Assembly (NCBI GenBank): GCA_963281255.1
Contig: OY725488.1
Span: 2,455,986-2,519,985 of the forward strand
Length of the DNA: 64,000 nucleotides
DNA from: Aphrocallistes beatrix
Taxonomy: Eukaryota > Porifera > Hexactinellida > Sceptrulophora > Aphrocallistidae
Direction: 5' to 3'
The first letter of the stretch is position 1, and each line of letters opens with the position of its first letter. Positions 34,801-46,346 of this stretch are shown here, in pieces. The position numbers and the translations under genes were made by a program. The notes beneath the pieces are model-generated. The model saw only the letters and a program-made list of their open reading frames with translations, searched no databases and had not been told where the DNA came from.

Positions 34801-35744
34801 ACTGTAGCTCAAAATATTAGTTGGATAAATAGGATAGAATTCTTGACCTTAGTTACTAGTTAATTAATCTTTTTATGAACTGTGTAAAACGTAAATATCG
34901 GAATAGTAGCACGGTTCCAAATTGACAAGACATCTAAAACTACAATTTAAGCTGTATCCGAAATTTTCGAAGGTTTCATCCCACTTATTGCATCCGTAGT
35001 TTCGAGCATAAACAACTCATAAGTATAGGAACACTTCTTTTGAATCGGAAGATGTCCAGATGGAAGTTCCAGCAGTTTGCCAAATATGGGATAAATGGTT
35101 TGACTACGTGTAGTAGATACCATGAAAATATTCAATTGTTTAAGGAGTTAATATTTCAAATAGAAATTCTTGATATAAAGTATTTATATCCGTACTATTC
35201 GTATTTTACAACTTTCAAAAGTGAAACGTGCATTCCAAAAGTAATCTATAAGGTAATAAATTACCACAAATTCCTTATCCACTATAATTGAATAATTATT
35301 CGTGCATTCCAAAAGTAATCTATATTCGATAATGTAATACAATAACACCAAATTCCATAACCACTGTAACTGAATAATAACTAAGGTAAGAAGATCAAAT
35401 AGCAAATATAATACCTATAACATACTCGGGAGTTGATGTGATCCGATATCATACTTATTCTAAATATTTTAAGGAACATAAAACTAAATTTATTAAAAAA
35501 ATTCAAAAAAAGTCTAATTTTAGTAATATAGAGGTGCAAAATCCATATTTTATGGGTCTATATTAATTCACTGATTTTATAAATTCGACGGTTTATACAA
35601 GTCGATTGTGGCAGGGTTAAACATCAATATATCTTGCTCACATTTGCAGGAGTACATCTTAAAAAAAGCCTCCCAAACCTTAAGGGAGCTATAAGATAGC
35701 TTGGAAAAGTGAAATTCACTCCACCCTAATATACACACACATAC
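34801..35744. other. Gene-free intronic stretch
   Basis: AT-rich. A short direct repeat (CGTGCATTCCAAAAGTAATC at about 35228 and 35300) is the only structure noted. The ORFs here lack protein character. Confidence 0.4.
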
Positions 35745-35789
35745 ACAAACATTTATTGAGTTTTAATAGCAAGGATATATACATATACA

Positions 35790-35829
<40 letters not shown>

Positions 35830-36090
35830 CTGAACGAATTGCTTGAAGAAAATACGGGCACAGATGCTGATTTGTGCATGTGGGAGTATTTTGCCTATGG
35901 CTCCACTAAGTACTGACCTCAAAAGAAAATGGCAACTCATCATGGAATGATTGTCACCTGTTTTAATATTAGAAATTTCAGTTTTTCGACTATAACAAAT
36001 ATTATACAACTCTCGTCAAAAAATGATCACTGTGTTACGACGTCATCACGCAAAAATTTATCAATTAATATAGATTATAACAGTAGTAAC
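35745..36090 (+). repeat. Rep-A copy 13
   Basis: A right-terminal piece (AACATTTATTGAGTTTTAAT then AGCAAGGATAT, 35745-35785), a long (TA)n run, then the body from CTGAACGAATTGCTTGAAG to ATTAATATAGATTATAACAG. The TGACGTCA modules are partly deleted. Confidence 0.65.
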
Positions 36091-36218
36091 ACAAGGCTTT
36101 AAGACCATCCCCATCGAATACAGCGAATCAATGTTGTAGTATCTAGGAATTCATTTCAACAGTTTATTAGGCGAGTCTTGGATTATTCGAGTGACATTAA
36201 TTTTTAGTGTGCTTCATA

Positions 36219-36255
36219 TATTATTATATTGGATCTATGATCCAATATAATAATA
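36219..36255. repeat. Perfect 17-bp inverted repeat with 3-base loop
   Basis: TATTATTATATTGGATC, loop TAT, then the exact inverse. A (GGCC)n run (GGCCGGCCGGCC...) follows at about 36290-36307. Function unknown; cruciform potential. Confidence 0.6.
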
Positions 36256-36717
36256 TAGTAGCACAGTACTAAATGAGTGCTGGTGTATGGCCGGCCGGCC
36301 GGCCGGCGGTAAGTGGTGCACAGACCAGAGTTTAAAAGATATCGCCCTGAAATTTTGTGAAGCTGCGGACATATATATATATGTAGATGTGCACCTACTC
36401 ATATGATTTTCAATATATGCTAAATCATCATCATTACGTAGCATTTTGTGATTTCATTCTTTTGCTTATTGCACAAAAACTAGAAAAGCTAGAAACTTGA
36501 GATTGGTACACTGGTGAAATATGAGGCTCTCTAAAACCCATTTCATTCCTAGATCCATCGGACATAGGACCTCCGAACAATTTGAAGTTAAAAATTTTGT
36601 CGCGTCATCATCGCCTAATTTTAATGAGAAATGCCTATTAGAGCTCAAATTTTAATAGTTTGAGATAAACAATTGTTCAATAAAGTGTCAAATATAGATG
36701 TCTCAACAAAATTATCT

Positions 36718-36884
36718 TAATTAATTATGCTTACGTCATCATGATGACAAAGCAATAATTATAAATCGCTAAGAGTTAAAATGATAAGAAATAGAAACAA
36801 ACATATGTTGTAGAAAGTGTTCAGTGTATATGACTATACAAAACTATGCTAATTAATTATGCAGAGTCATCATGATGACACAGC
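36718..36884. repeat. Direct repeat carrying palindrome GTCATCATGATGAC
   Basis: AATTAATTATGC followed by the palindrome GTCATCATGATGACA occurs at about 36718-36750 and again at 36849-36882. The spacer between shows no ORF. Confidence 0.5.
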
Positions 36885-36927
36885 CAAAATTTACTTCACA
36901 ATTATAATCTTACAAACTTCAATTGAT

Positions 36928-37055
36928 GCTAGAAAAGCCCCTCACAGACGGACTAGAAGTGTGATTCCAAATTCCTTGGATTACATGTATTGTGTCATCA
37001 TTCAAGGAATGTGGAAGCACACTTCTGGCCCATTTGTGAGGGGCATTTTTTTAGC
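36928..37055. ncRNA. Long imperfect hairpin (pre-miRNA-like or MITE)
   Basis: GCTAGAAAAGCCCCTCACAG... to ...ATTCCTTGG pairs with TCAAGGAATGTGGAAGCACA... to ...GTGAGGGGCATTTTTTTAGC, giving about 50 bp of stem around a loop of about 20 bases. The size fits a microRNA precursor or a small MITE. Expression cannot be seen from sequence. Confidence 0.4.
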
Positions 37056-37419
37056 TTAAAACTAACTTATAAATAGAGCTAAGAATAGCCAACTGAACCG
37101 TCTACAAAGAAGTAGAAAATAAGCTATCATATATTCCACTATGCATCGAAGGCATACCTACGCGCACATTTACGTATATTAATTATTCATTCCGTTTTAC
37201 TAGTACAATCTGTAAAGACCATCCAGCTAGTGATAATTGATGGGGTTTCTATAGGCACTGTTAAGAATCTACTTGAGCTTTCTACTGAGTTAGACACTAA
37301 TCAAAGACTACCATTGATTAATCAGGAAACTCAGAATATTCAGAAAAAGAACTCTCCACTACCCTATTTCATGAAATGATTCAGTCTATAAGCGAAAGTT
37401 CCCAGTATGACTATTTAGT

Positions 37420-37780
37420 CCAATGTTTCCCAAACTTTCCTTTGTAACGCCCTCTAAGGTATTGAGACTTTCATAAGGCCCCTACTTCATTACCCCTACT
37501 TCATTATTTATTAAGTCAGTTTTTAATTAGAAAGTTTATGTAATTATAAAAGAATATTATGGAATAATGATGTTTTATCGTATGTTTAATAATATTCTAA
37601 GTACTTGTATTAATGTAAGTTTGAACTTGAGACCCTTGACATTGGTGGCTCTTTGCTAGTTTGACTACAACAGGTTCTAAATGAGTTAGAAAGAGTCGTA
37701 CGTCGCGCTTTGTAGCTATTTCTAGGGGATTTCTTTGCTTTGTGAGGAGATTAAAAACTGTACTAAAACCCTTTTCGACA
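37420..37780. mobile_element. hAT-like MITE fragment
   Basis: CAATGTTTCCCAAACTTTCC at 37421 is close to common hAT termini. TGAGACTTTCATAAGGCCCC follows, and a related fragment (TGTTCCCAAACCTTTCCC... GAAACTTTCACAAGGCCC) lies at 38765-38845. Right boundary unclear. Confidence 0.45.
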
Positions 37781-37782
37781 AG

Positions 37783-38341
37783 ATATCCTTACTATTAAAA
37801 CTCGATTAATCTATATGTGTGTATATACTATATCTATATATATATCTGTAACGAATTGATTGAAGAAACTGCCAGGCGTAGAAGGCTGATTTTTGGCATG
37901 TGGGAGTCTTTTGGCTATGGCTCCAGTAAGTTCTGAGCTCAGAGCAAAATGTCGACTCATCATGGAATTATGACGTCATTGTCACATTTTTAAAAGTTAA
38001 GCAACACAGTTATTCGAGTAAAACTCAGCAATTAAAGGAGATAGAAGGCTGAAACTTTAATAGAATATGTATACTAACATACCTAACATATGATGCAACT
38101 ATCATAAAAAATGATGACTCATCACTTTGTTATGACGTCATCATTACGCATCAAAAATTTTTAAATTGACAAATTTGGTGATTTTTCGAGTAATATCGAT
38201 TATAACAGTAGGACAGACATATTTAGAGATGCTATCTCCCTTATAATTAACCAATGTGACCCCAGGCGACCGAAGGGAGCCTCCGGCGGACACAAAGTGT
38301 CCGCCAACAGCGCAGCGCAAGCAAGCGAAGCGCGCTTGTGA
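37783..38341 (+). repeat. Rep-A copy 14 (near complete)
   Basis: ATATCCTTACTATTAAAACT, TA run, CTGTAACGAATTGATTGAAG, two complete bZIP modules, GGACAGACATATTTAGAGAT and the hairpin with stem GGCGGACAC and loop AAA (38285-38305). It ends at GCGAAGCGCGCTTGT without the last terminal repeat. Confidence 0.8.
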
Positions 38342-38519
38342 TTAAAAAAATGCGACAAACATCAACTTTACTGCATGGCATATGTAGGGATAGCGTTCAA
38401 ATACTTTGTTCTTCATCCAGAATGCGTTTTATCTGCATTGGGTGAATATGGTGTTACATTCTATGTCATTCTGCAAATTGAGATAATATAAACGTGTCTA
38501 CTATTCAGGATATTTTATT

Positions 38520-39310
38520 CAAATGAACCTTCATATAATCCATTACTAGGAAGCGATCTATAACTGTTGATTCAAAATAGAGAAATACGTACCATTGATA
38601 GATTCTAATTGGTTAATACTAAGTTCTTCTCGGGCAAATTGAGTAACAAAACAATTATACAATGATTTGTGCTACAATAAATTCTCATTTAGCGCCACAA
38701 ACGACAATTTCTTCTTAGCGACCCCATGAGGCAAGCCTCCATTGGGAGCCATTGCCTTAGTTGATGACTATCATGGTGTTCCCAAACCTTTCCCTTTCCA
38801 GCGGCGCCTCCCAATGTACTTGAAACTTTCACAAGGCCCTCTACTGCATCATTTAATAGAATGTGTATATTAATATTCTTCACATATGATACAATATCAT
38901 CCAAAAATGTTGACACACCATTTTGTTATGATGTTATCATTACGTATCAAAAATTGAAAAATTGACGAATTTGGTTATATTTCGAGCGATATCGATTCTA
39001 ACATTTAAGGCGTATTTAGATATGTTATCTACCTTATAATTACTCAATGTGAGCCTAGGCTCCCAAAAATATGCCTCTGGATGACAAAAGTGTCCGCCAG
39101 CAGCGCAGGGTAAGCAAACTAAGCGCGGTTGTTATTCTTGAAAGGACATGGTATAATCTCTTTTCATTATTCCTTGCTAAGAAGCCATCTGTAACTATTG
39201 ATTCAAAACTGAGACATAATACAATGGATATATTCTGATTGGTGGATATGTTTTTTTGTGGGCAGCGTGTTATCATAGGCAAATAGAGCAACAGAATAAT
39301 GATTGAATTA
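38520..39310. repeat. Direct duplication flanking a Rep-A fragment
   Basis: 38521-38660 (GCGATCTATAACTGTTGATT, AATTGAGTAACAAAACAAT) recurs diverged at 39150-39310 (GCCATCTGTAACTATTGATT, AATAGAGCAACAGAATAAT). Between them lie a hAT-like scrap and Rep-A copy 15 (38853-39133, TTAATAGAATGTGTATATTA to TAAGCGCGGTTGTTATTC). Confidence 0.5.
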
Positions 39311-39414
39311 TTCCATAATATTTACAATTGCTAAAAAGGTTTTACTCAGTATCCAAACTCATAGTACTATTTCGTATCAATCAAATGGGACAAAGATACT
39401 AAGTTTGAAATACC

Positions 39415-40790
39415 TTCTCTAAAAAAAGTGAAGTGGTCAAATCTTTACAAGATCTAGACGAAACCAAAGCTACTGCTCCAGATTTTATCTCCACAAGAAT
39501 ACAAAAATTTAAGCAGAAACAATGTTTGAAAAAATATGTAACCGCTGTCTGAAAAAATATGTAGCCGCTCTATATTAAAGGGGACCTTTCCAACGAGATG
39601 GAAAGAAGCAAATATTTGCGTTAAACACGAGGGTGAAGACATGGAAAATCCAAGAATCATAGACTTTTAACAATTTTATGTAATATTTCCAAGATTCTCA
39701 AAAAAAACGTACATAGTCACTTACTATACGCATATTATAATTTGAACAATTTACTTAGCCGTGCTGAGTCAGGCTTTCAAAATTTTCATTCATGTGAAAC
39801 TTAAGTGATTAGTTTACTGGATTGTTTGACAAACTTAATTGAAGATATTCTCTTCCAAGGATTGTTATTTATTGATCTAAAGAAGGCTTTTGACTACAGA
39901 AATTGATCGCTGTAATGATCCAACTTTTAAGTGGTTTCAACCATATCTCACGAAACATACCCAAAGAACTATCTACAAAAGAACGAGATCAAATTCTAAG
40001 TGGATAACATTAGGAGTTCCTCAAGTCCTATTCTAGGCCTGCTACTTTTTATGGCATTCATTACTTATCACTCCTCGAAAATTTCAAGTTGAAAGAGGCG
40101 ATAAAATGTATAAAACAAGGTCATGCTGGTATCGATAAGCAAAGGACTATCACTTTTACTTAGCACAAATCAGCACACCAATATAGGCGATGTTTACGTA
40201 TATCAAAATGCATGCCATAAAAAAATTCTAGGTGTAACTGTAGATAAATCTTCCCTGACAAGTTCATTGAGATGTGTATGTCTCTATTTGTAGTATCTTG
40301 ATCTTTTCAAAAGAATAAGGCATTTTCTAATTAACAAATATGAATTACATATTAGAATGTCTTATCCAGAGCTATATATTGAATATCATTTTGGGAAAAT
40401 TCTCTATATCTCGAACGATTTTTCAAACTACAGAAGAGATCCATAAGAATCATATTAAATATTTCAGACACATGGATATCGACAAAATCGTTGTTCAAAA
40501 AATTAAAATGGCACCCCATGGAATATGTGGTGAAAATGAGAACACTAAAAAAATATGGTGAACCGATACCTCGCCTCTGATAACCTAAGAATACGGCACA
40601 AGACCATCTAAGAAAAAGAATTATTGTATATTCCAAATCGTGTATGTCTCAGTTTAACCGATTTTCTTTCATGCACTCGGAGGCAGTACAGTGGAACACT
40701 CTGCCTGAACTTGTCAGGAAGTCTAATTCTTTAGCTACATTCACTACAATAAGATGAAATATTTTTCAGCAACTTACTATCCCAGTCCTG
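39415..40790 (+). pseudogene. Second CR1/jockey-like reverse transcriptase relic
   Basis: A heavily decayed non-LTR ORF2 on the plus strand. Recognisable in order: the region before RT (LDETKATAPDFISTRI, FPTRWKEANICV, about 39445-39620), motif A LFIDLKKAFD (about 39868-39897), motif B remnant LGVPQ (about 40010), KKILGVTVDKSSLTSSLR (about 40220-40275), and the typical C-terminal AVQWNTLPELVRKSNSL (about 40685-40735). Stops and frame changes separate almost every block. Motif C (YADD) is not found. It differs from the retrotransposon at 12-14.7 kb. Confidence 0.7.
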
Positions 40791-41231
40791 CAAATGAATA
40801 AACTTTGAACTTTTGAACAATGAGTAAATAAGAACTTTTTCTTATATTTTCTTGAATATTATGCGGTTACCTTTTTTGATTGTATTATTCGAGTCAGAGC
40901 GTGCAGAAGAATACAAGCTAAACAGGTTTATCCATTGAAGGAAAAATTATTCGTTTCATTTGTTTATTGATACATAATAAAAAATTTCAAATAGTTTAGC
41001 GATAGTGCTACCTGCATATTTAGGCAGCCTGCATACACAAATTAAAGGAACTGTAAATGAAGATGATGGAGTTTTTTTCGTTTTCATCCTAGTTCTGATT
41101 GGTTCGCAAGAAAATTGAGTAAATACTCCATTTCCATTCTGACTCCATCTTATTATGGTTGGATCATTGCAGAGAACAAATGTGACGCAAACGACTGCAG
41201 AGGCATTCCATCGCATTTAGACCACTCAAAA
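40791..41231. other. Gene-free stretch
   Basis: No ORF with protein character and no repeat termini recognised. Confidence 0.35.
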
Positions 41232-41734
41232 TTTTGACATCACCGATTGTTTTGATTTTTTGCACATTCAAACAACTCTATAATGTAGGATTAAACTGAA
41301 ATTTTTAGCGCCAAATTTTTCAGGAAATCATAATATGACCTGTAGAAAAATTATGAAAACCCGCCCTCATCCGACATTTAGATAAAAGTGCCAACATTTT
41401 TTTAGTTCTACTAGATTTTATTTACTTTTTCCACTTTCTACATGGATTTAATGTCGTAAAATTATTTTAACATTATCTAAGCTCCAAACTGTCAGAAAAC
41501 GTCTCATATTTTGCTTTCAATTAAAAAACTGGACATTTTAGTACCAAATATTTTATCGCCGAAAACAAAATCTTTCTGTTATGAGTTGTCTGAGATTTGC
41601 AGCACATGCAGTAAACGGGTTGACATTATATATATATAATAACTGGAGGTGCGTTTTTTGTTATTGTTCTATTAAAGTAAAAGATGTAAGTTTTATATTT
41701 TCAGAAATATTCACTCAATAGTAACATTTATTTA

Positions 41735-43071
41735 CTACGGGCGTTCAATAAGTAGTCGTTATTGCAATTTATCTTGGTTGTTCCATTTGATTCAGAATTG
41801 GGTTAGCATATCTAATGTAGCCCTACCGATGCTCTTTCAAATGATACTTTACTTTTTTAATTCTGAGCTTTGGTTTTAATACTGTGACTATTCTTAGTTT
41901 GGTATTTTTATATACTGGCATTTATTATGGCTTCCGAGAGTGCAGGTTTCAAAATTGAGCAGCGAGCCTATGTATAGATTCGTACACTGCTCCAAGTTTC
42001 TTCAACCGACATCCACAAGGATTTGATTGAGGTTTATAATGATAGAACTCTTCCATATTCCACGATAGTTGACTGGACCCGACGTTTTCGTGAGGGAAGA
42101 GAGTCGATAGAAGATAAGCCCAGAGCAGGGAGGCCGATTTCCGGCGCCAGTGGCAATTTTTTCCTCGAGGTTTCTGAATTACTTGAAGAAGACCCTCATA
42201 TTTCATTGATGGAGATAGCTAATGTAGTTGGGGTCTCAACGGGAACCGCTCATACCATTGTGCATGACAATTTGCAATTTATGTGAATCTGCGCTCGGTG
42301 GGTCCCGCATGCACTAACACAGGCCCAGAAAGCTACGAGGGTTCAATGTACTCAAAAGTTGCTTTCTGACTTCGATAGAACCGACTCCAGGAGTCTATTC
42401 GAGATCGTGACTGGTAATGAGACTTAGGTGCGTTATAGCGAGCCTTTGTCAAAGGAAGCTAACAAAGTATGGGTAGCTAAAGGCCAGGACCCAACAATAA
42501 TCCCTCGATATGACTTCGGGAACCCCAAGGTTATGACTGCATATTTTTTGATTCTTATGGTCCAGTGTGCCAGATTTGTGTCCCCAAGAATGCCACTATT
42601 ACTGGATCATTTTACATGAGTGAGTGCCTATTTGAGGTTGAGAAATTCTATCACAATCGACGGCCAAGGACTGGAACGCGAGGATTGAGATAATTGCATG
42701 ATAATGCTCGACCCCACTAGACCGAGCTGGTAAGGGAAAAGTTGGAAAGTCTGAGAGTTGTAGAGCTAGATCATCCTCCCTACTCACCAGACCTCGCTCC
42801 ATGCGACTTTTGGCTCTTCCCTAAGCTGAAGGAACACCTGTCATGAGGGAATTCGAAAGTCGGCCTCACCTCGGATCGGCGATTTTTCAGTATATGAAAG
42901 GTATACCACGTGAAGACTTCAAATAAGTTTTTTTGCATTGGATTAAGAGGCTAATACTAGTTATACAGCATCAAGGAGAGTTGTTCGAGAAACTGCAGCA
43001 TTGATATCAATTATATTACTTGTTTTGAGGAAAGTATACTATGATAACGACTACTTATTGAATGCCCGTAG
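41735..43071 (+). mobile_element. Mariner-2 element, 1337 bp, complete ends
   Basis: CTACGGGCGTTCAATAAGTA... and its inverse at the right match over 28 bp with one mismatch. TA flanks at 41733-41734 and 43072-43073. The other arm of the host transposon shows the uninterrupted site. Confidence 0.9.
41927..43035 (+). pseudogene. Mariner-2 transposase, many stops
   Basis: The ATG at 41927 opens MASESAGFKIEQRAYV, then a stop (TAG) at codon 17, then the helix-turn-helix region (WTRRFREGRESIEDKPRAGR, VVGVSTGTAHTIV) and another stop. The first catalytic Asp in the TGDETW motif is changed here to IVTGNET followed by a stop. The second and third Asp survive (LHDNARPH then stop; LAPCDFWLFPKLKEHL). The layout is that of a DD34D mariner of normal length. 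At least five disabling changes and the Asp-to-Asn change show it is long dead, although its ends are intact. Confidence 0.9.
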
Positions 43072-43096
43072 TATTTTTAATTGTCTCGAAGTTATA

Positions 43097-44448
43097 CAGT
43101 CTGTTTCATAATTATTTACAATTTTTGAGTTGATTTTGAATGACTATAACTTACTATGTAATCTGTTATGCAGTACTTCAATGCAATTTTTCTCAACTAT
43201 ACACTCATTCTAACGATTTCTATTGATACCTTTCCAACTGTCTGATACCCAACTTTTTTTTAAAAATTTATTCACTTCCGGCTGGCATTTTTCTCTCTTT
43301 TTGGTCTCGAAGTTAATTCTGACAGCTAGTTAAGGTAATTCAACTAATTTTCAGCGAATAATGCAGAAACAACGTAGAGAAGATGTGGCTAAGCTCATTG
43401 AAACTTCAAAACTTCCAATGAAGGACATTGCTTCTATGTCTGGTGTCACCCTGAAGACGTCTTATAATGTTAAGCAACGGATTTCAGCGGGCGAAAGCAT
43501 TGAGCACATGGGTGGAGCTGGGCCTAAAAGGTGCCTCAACAGAGGAGACAGGTTCTCACTCTCTCTAAATATTAAAAACAATCCCCGAATTTCTTTGCGG
43601 ACTATGCAGAGTAGTCTAAAGGTTTCACGAGGAGTTGATGTGTCGTATTCAACGGTGAGGAGATGCATCAAAGAGATGTCCTATTCCAAGAGAATTGCCA
43701 TCAAAGGACCAAATAATACTCCCTCCTATGAAGCATTGATAGTTTTATGGGCTAAGAAGCACAAGTTCATCAATTGGAACATGATCTTCTTTACGGATGA
43801 GTGTGCCATTTAAGTCCAGATGTGGACCAAGGGTACTCAAAAGCCCGTCATCAACATTTCGAGACATTCACCCAAGATCCATATTTGGGGAGGGATATCT
43901 ACTAGAGGAACTACTCCTGTGCATATTTTTAGAGAGAATTTCAATTCTATCGCATATTGTAATGTGATAAATGAATGTTTGATAGAGACAGCAGACCTAC
44001 TCTATCCAGACGGTTGGAAACTCCAGGAGGATAATTCAAGTATTCATAAATCCAAGCTCTCTGTCTCATACAAAGAGGAACGCGCCATTAAATGCCTAGA
44101 TTGGCCATCCTGCAGCCCTGATTTGAATCCTATAGATAATTTATGGGCTGCCCTGAAGAAAAAGATTCTAAACAGAGCTCCTAAGACGATCGAATATGTC
44201 AAAAACTATGTGGATATAGAGTGGGGAACCTTTGATCCTGAATTCATTGGCAACTTCACAAAATCTATGCGAAAGCGGTGCGACCTTGTGATTGCTGCTC
44301 AAGGCAAAAGATTAACTATTAAACCATATCCTATTTAATTGTTACTAAGGGGCCATAGAACCAAAATAAAACTTGAATGAGTATATATCAACTTGAGTTA
44401 TCAAGTTGCATTGGGTATAATAATTGTAAATAATTATGAAAAAGACTG
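43097..44448 (+). mobile_element. Tc1-like element, 1352 bp
   Basis: CAGTCTGTTTCATAATTATT... and its inverse ending ...AATTATGAAAAAGACTG are about 27-bp inverted repeats with one mismatch. TA on both sides (43095-43096 and 44449-44450). It carries a single long transposase frame. Confidence 0.9.
43361..44338 (+). pseudogene. Tc1-like transposase with one in-frame stop
   Basis: Tc1-type transposases bind the terminal repeats with a bipartite paired-like domain and cut with a DDE centre. The frame from ATG at 43361 to TAA at 44338 is 325 codons, a normal length, with a single stop (TAA, 43811-43813) just after FFTDECAI, where the Asp is the first catalytic residue. N-terminal helix-turn-helix regions cover about residues 1-110. 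The second Asp is in LQEDNSSIH. The third position reads NPIDNLW with Asp where Tc1 relatives usually have NPIENLW, and 34 residues lie between the two, so the signature here is DD34D. No frameshifts. It is the least damaged transposase in the window. The Glu-to-Asp change may be a decay mutation or a lineage trait. Confidence 0.9.
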
Positions 44449-44620
44449 TAATTCTACATCAGTTTCATTGAACTGTATACATGAAAACAGAAATACTTTC
44501 TAGAAACATTTGGAAAGTACATCCTGTTTCTTAAAATAGTAACTACTACAAATCAGATTTTTGTAGCCAATTTGAAACTTGAAACTACACACTGGTCTTG
44601 TGGTATGGTATGTACGTAAT

Positions 44621-44858
44621 ATATCCCTACTATTAAAACTCGATTAATGTGTATGTGTGTATATATATACTATATATATATATATCTGTAACGAATTGAT
44701 TGAAGAAACTGCCATGGACAGAAAGCTGATTTTTGGCATGTGGGATCTTTTTGGCTATGGCTCCACTAAGTTCTGAGCTCAGACGAAAATGTCGACTCAT
44801 CATGGAATTATGACGTCATTGTCACCTTTTTTATAATTAGAAATTTCAGTTTTTCATA
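44621..44858 (+). repeat. Rep-A copy 16 (5' part)
   Basis: ATATCCCTACTATTAAAACT to GAAATTTCAGTTTTTC, with one bZIP module. It is truncated where the core of the host transposon resumes. Confidence 0.75.
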
Positions 44859-44859
44859 T

Positions 44860-45558
44860 CACCAGTGGATTGGAACAGATCGGTCAACGCTCAGTTCTGA
44901 TGCAACTTCTGTCCATAACTTGATAGATATGGTCGTTAATTCAATTGATGAACTTACATCGCACCATATATCGCCAAAGCACAATCCAAATATCTTAAGA
45001 CACGTAAAGAAAATCTTGATGACAGAACAATTATTATTCTGGCTGACTTTACTGAAATAGATTTCTTTTATACCACTAAGAGAGTGAAATCGAAAATGAT
45101 CGTGAATTTTTAAAGATTAGATTTGATAAAGCGAAGAGAATCCCAGGAACACGTAGTTTCCATCGATTAAGACCAATTATTGGCTCATCTGTACTTGAAG
45201 TTATGCGATCAAGCGATCAGGGAAGAGATTCAATTAAATTTGATATCGATTTCTCAGATATGAAAGTTATCGTCATTCTTTATTGGAGACTATGCTGCTT
45301 TCAAAAAAGAATAATTGATGGATTGGAGTAATTTTACAACTATTTGACGAAGAAGGCGAAGCAGAAATAAAACTGATGCATTTTAATCCAAAATTGAAAA
45401 AGTTTAGATGGCCTAGTAGGGAAGATAGATGTTTGATTCAAATATGGAATATCCTATGTAAGATAATTCCACCGTCAACTACATCATCGTCAGGCCGTCA
45501 ATACGTTCTTCCTTCAGAAGATTTCAAACTGATTGTAGAAAAGTTTGTATGTTAACTT
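44860..45558 (+). pseudogene. Unrecognised DDE-like transposase relic in the long-TIR transposon
   Basis: Coding blocks in shifting frames: QWIGTDRSTL (about 44867), YIAKAQSKYLKTRKENL then LADFTEIDFFYTT (about 44968-45075), RIPGTRSFHRLRPIIG (about 45120-45190), IKLMHFNPKLKKFRWPSRED (about 45370-45430) and PPSTTSSSGRQYVLPSEDFK (about 45470-45530), to TAA at about 45556. The LADFTE block looks like the DFAEN-type motif of some uncharacterised animal transposon proteins, and the MHxxP...WPxRED...SGRQY order also recurs in such proteins. This resemblance is from memory and no superfamily is claimed. Two or more frameshifts and a stop after LTLLK make it non-functional. Its place between long inverted repeats suggests it encoded the element's own transposase. 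Confidence 0.5.
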
Positions 45559-45874
45559 TCTGGGTTTTATGTTTCCATTATTATGTATTACATACCATAG
45601 TACAGTCTCAAGATTCAAATTGGTTACACACATCTGATTTGCGGTAGTTACTATTTTAAGAAACAGGATGTACTTTCCAAATGTTTCTCGAAAGTTTATC
45701 TGTTTCCATGTATACAGTACAATGAATCTGATGTAGGATTATAACTTAGAAACAATTAAAAATAAATTAATGTTAGCATTGATTGAATATTTCTGAAAAA
45801 TAAAAAACTTACATCTTCTACTTTAATAGAACAATAGCAAAAACGCTCCTCCAGTTTATATATATATATATATA

Positions 45875-46346
45875 CACTACCCGGACAAAAGTATTTACCA
45901 CCACGAAAACTTCCATACAAATAGTATTAAATTGGAACTATTCAAAAAATGTCCTCAAAACAGTAGAAAATAGTCTATTTTTTATTTCAAATTCGTATGC
46001 TACACATTCGAATTACTCGTAATTCAGGGTCTCAACTCAAATACTTATTCTTATGTAGAAAATTATCAACCTCAGCCACTTTGTGTCACTAATCACCATC
46101 ATATATAATGGCTGTGACTTGGGACAAGTAGTATCAAGTATCAAATATTGATATTTATTAACTTGAAAGTTAATAATTGAGTTGAGGCTATCAATTATGA
46201 GTAATTAGAAAGTGTAGTTTACGAATTTGAAAGGAAAAAAGAGTATTCTTCAAAGTTTGAGTACATATTCCTTTATGATTATACCCACTTTAATACTATT
46301 TGTATGGAGGTTTCTGTGGTGGTCGAATACTTTTGTGCGGGTACTG
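45875..46346. mobile_element. Rep-B MITE, 472 bp
   Basis: CACTACCCGGACAAAAGTAT... and ...ATACTTTTGTGCGGGTACTG, flanked by TA. It is inserted in the right arm of the long-TIR transposon; the left arm (41625-41650, GACATTATATATATATAATA) is its empty site. Confidence 0.85.

Noticed and set aside
35796-35828. Long TA run as a replication origin or promoter
   Set aside because: TA microsatellites occur inside nearly every Rep-A copy and are explained by the repeat.
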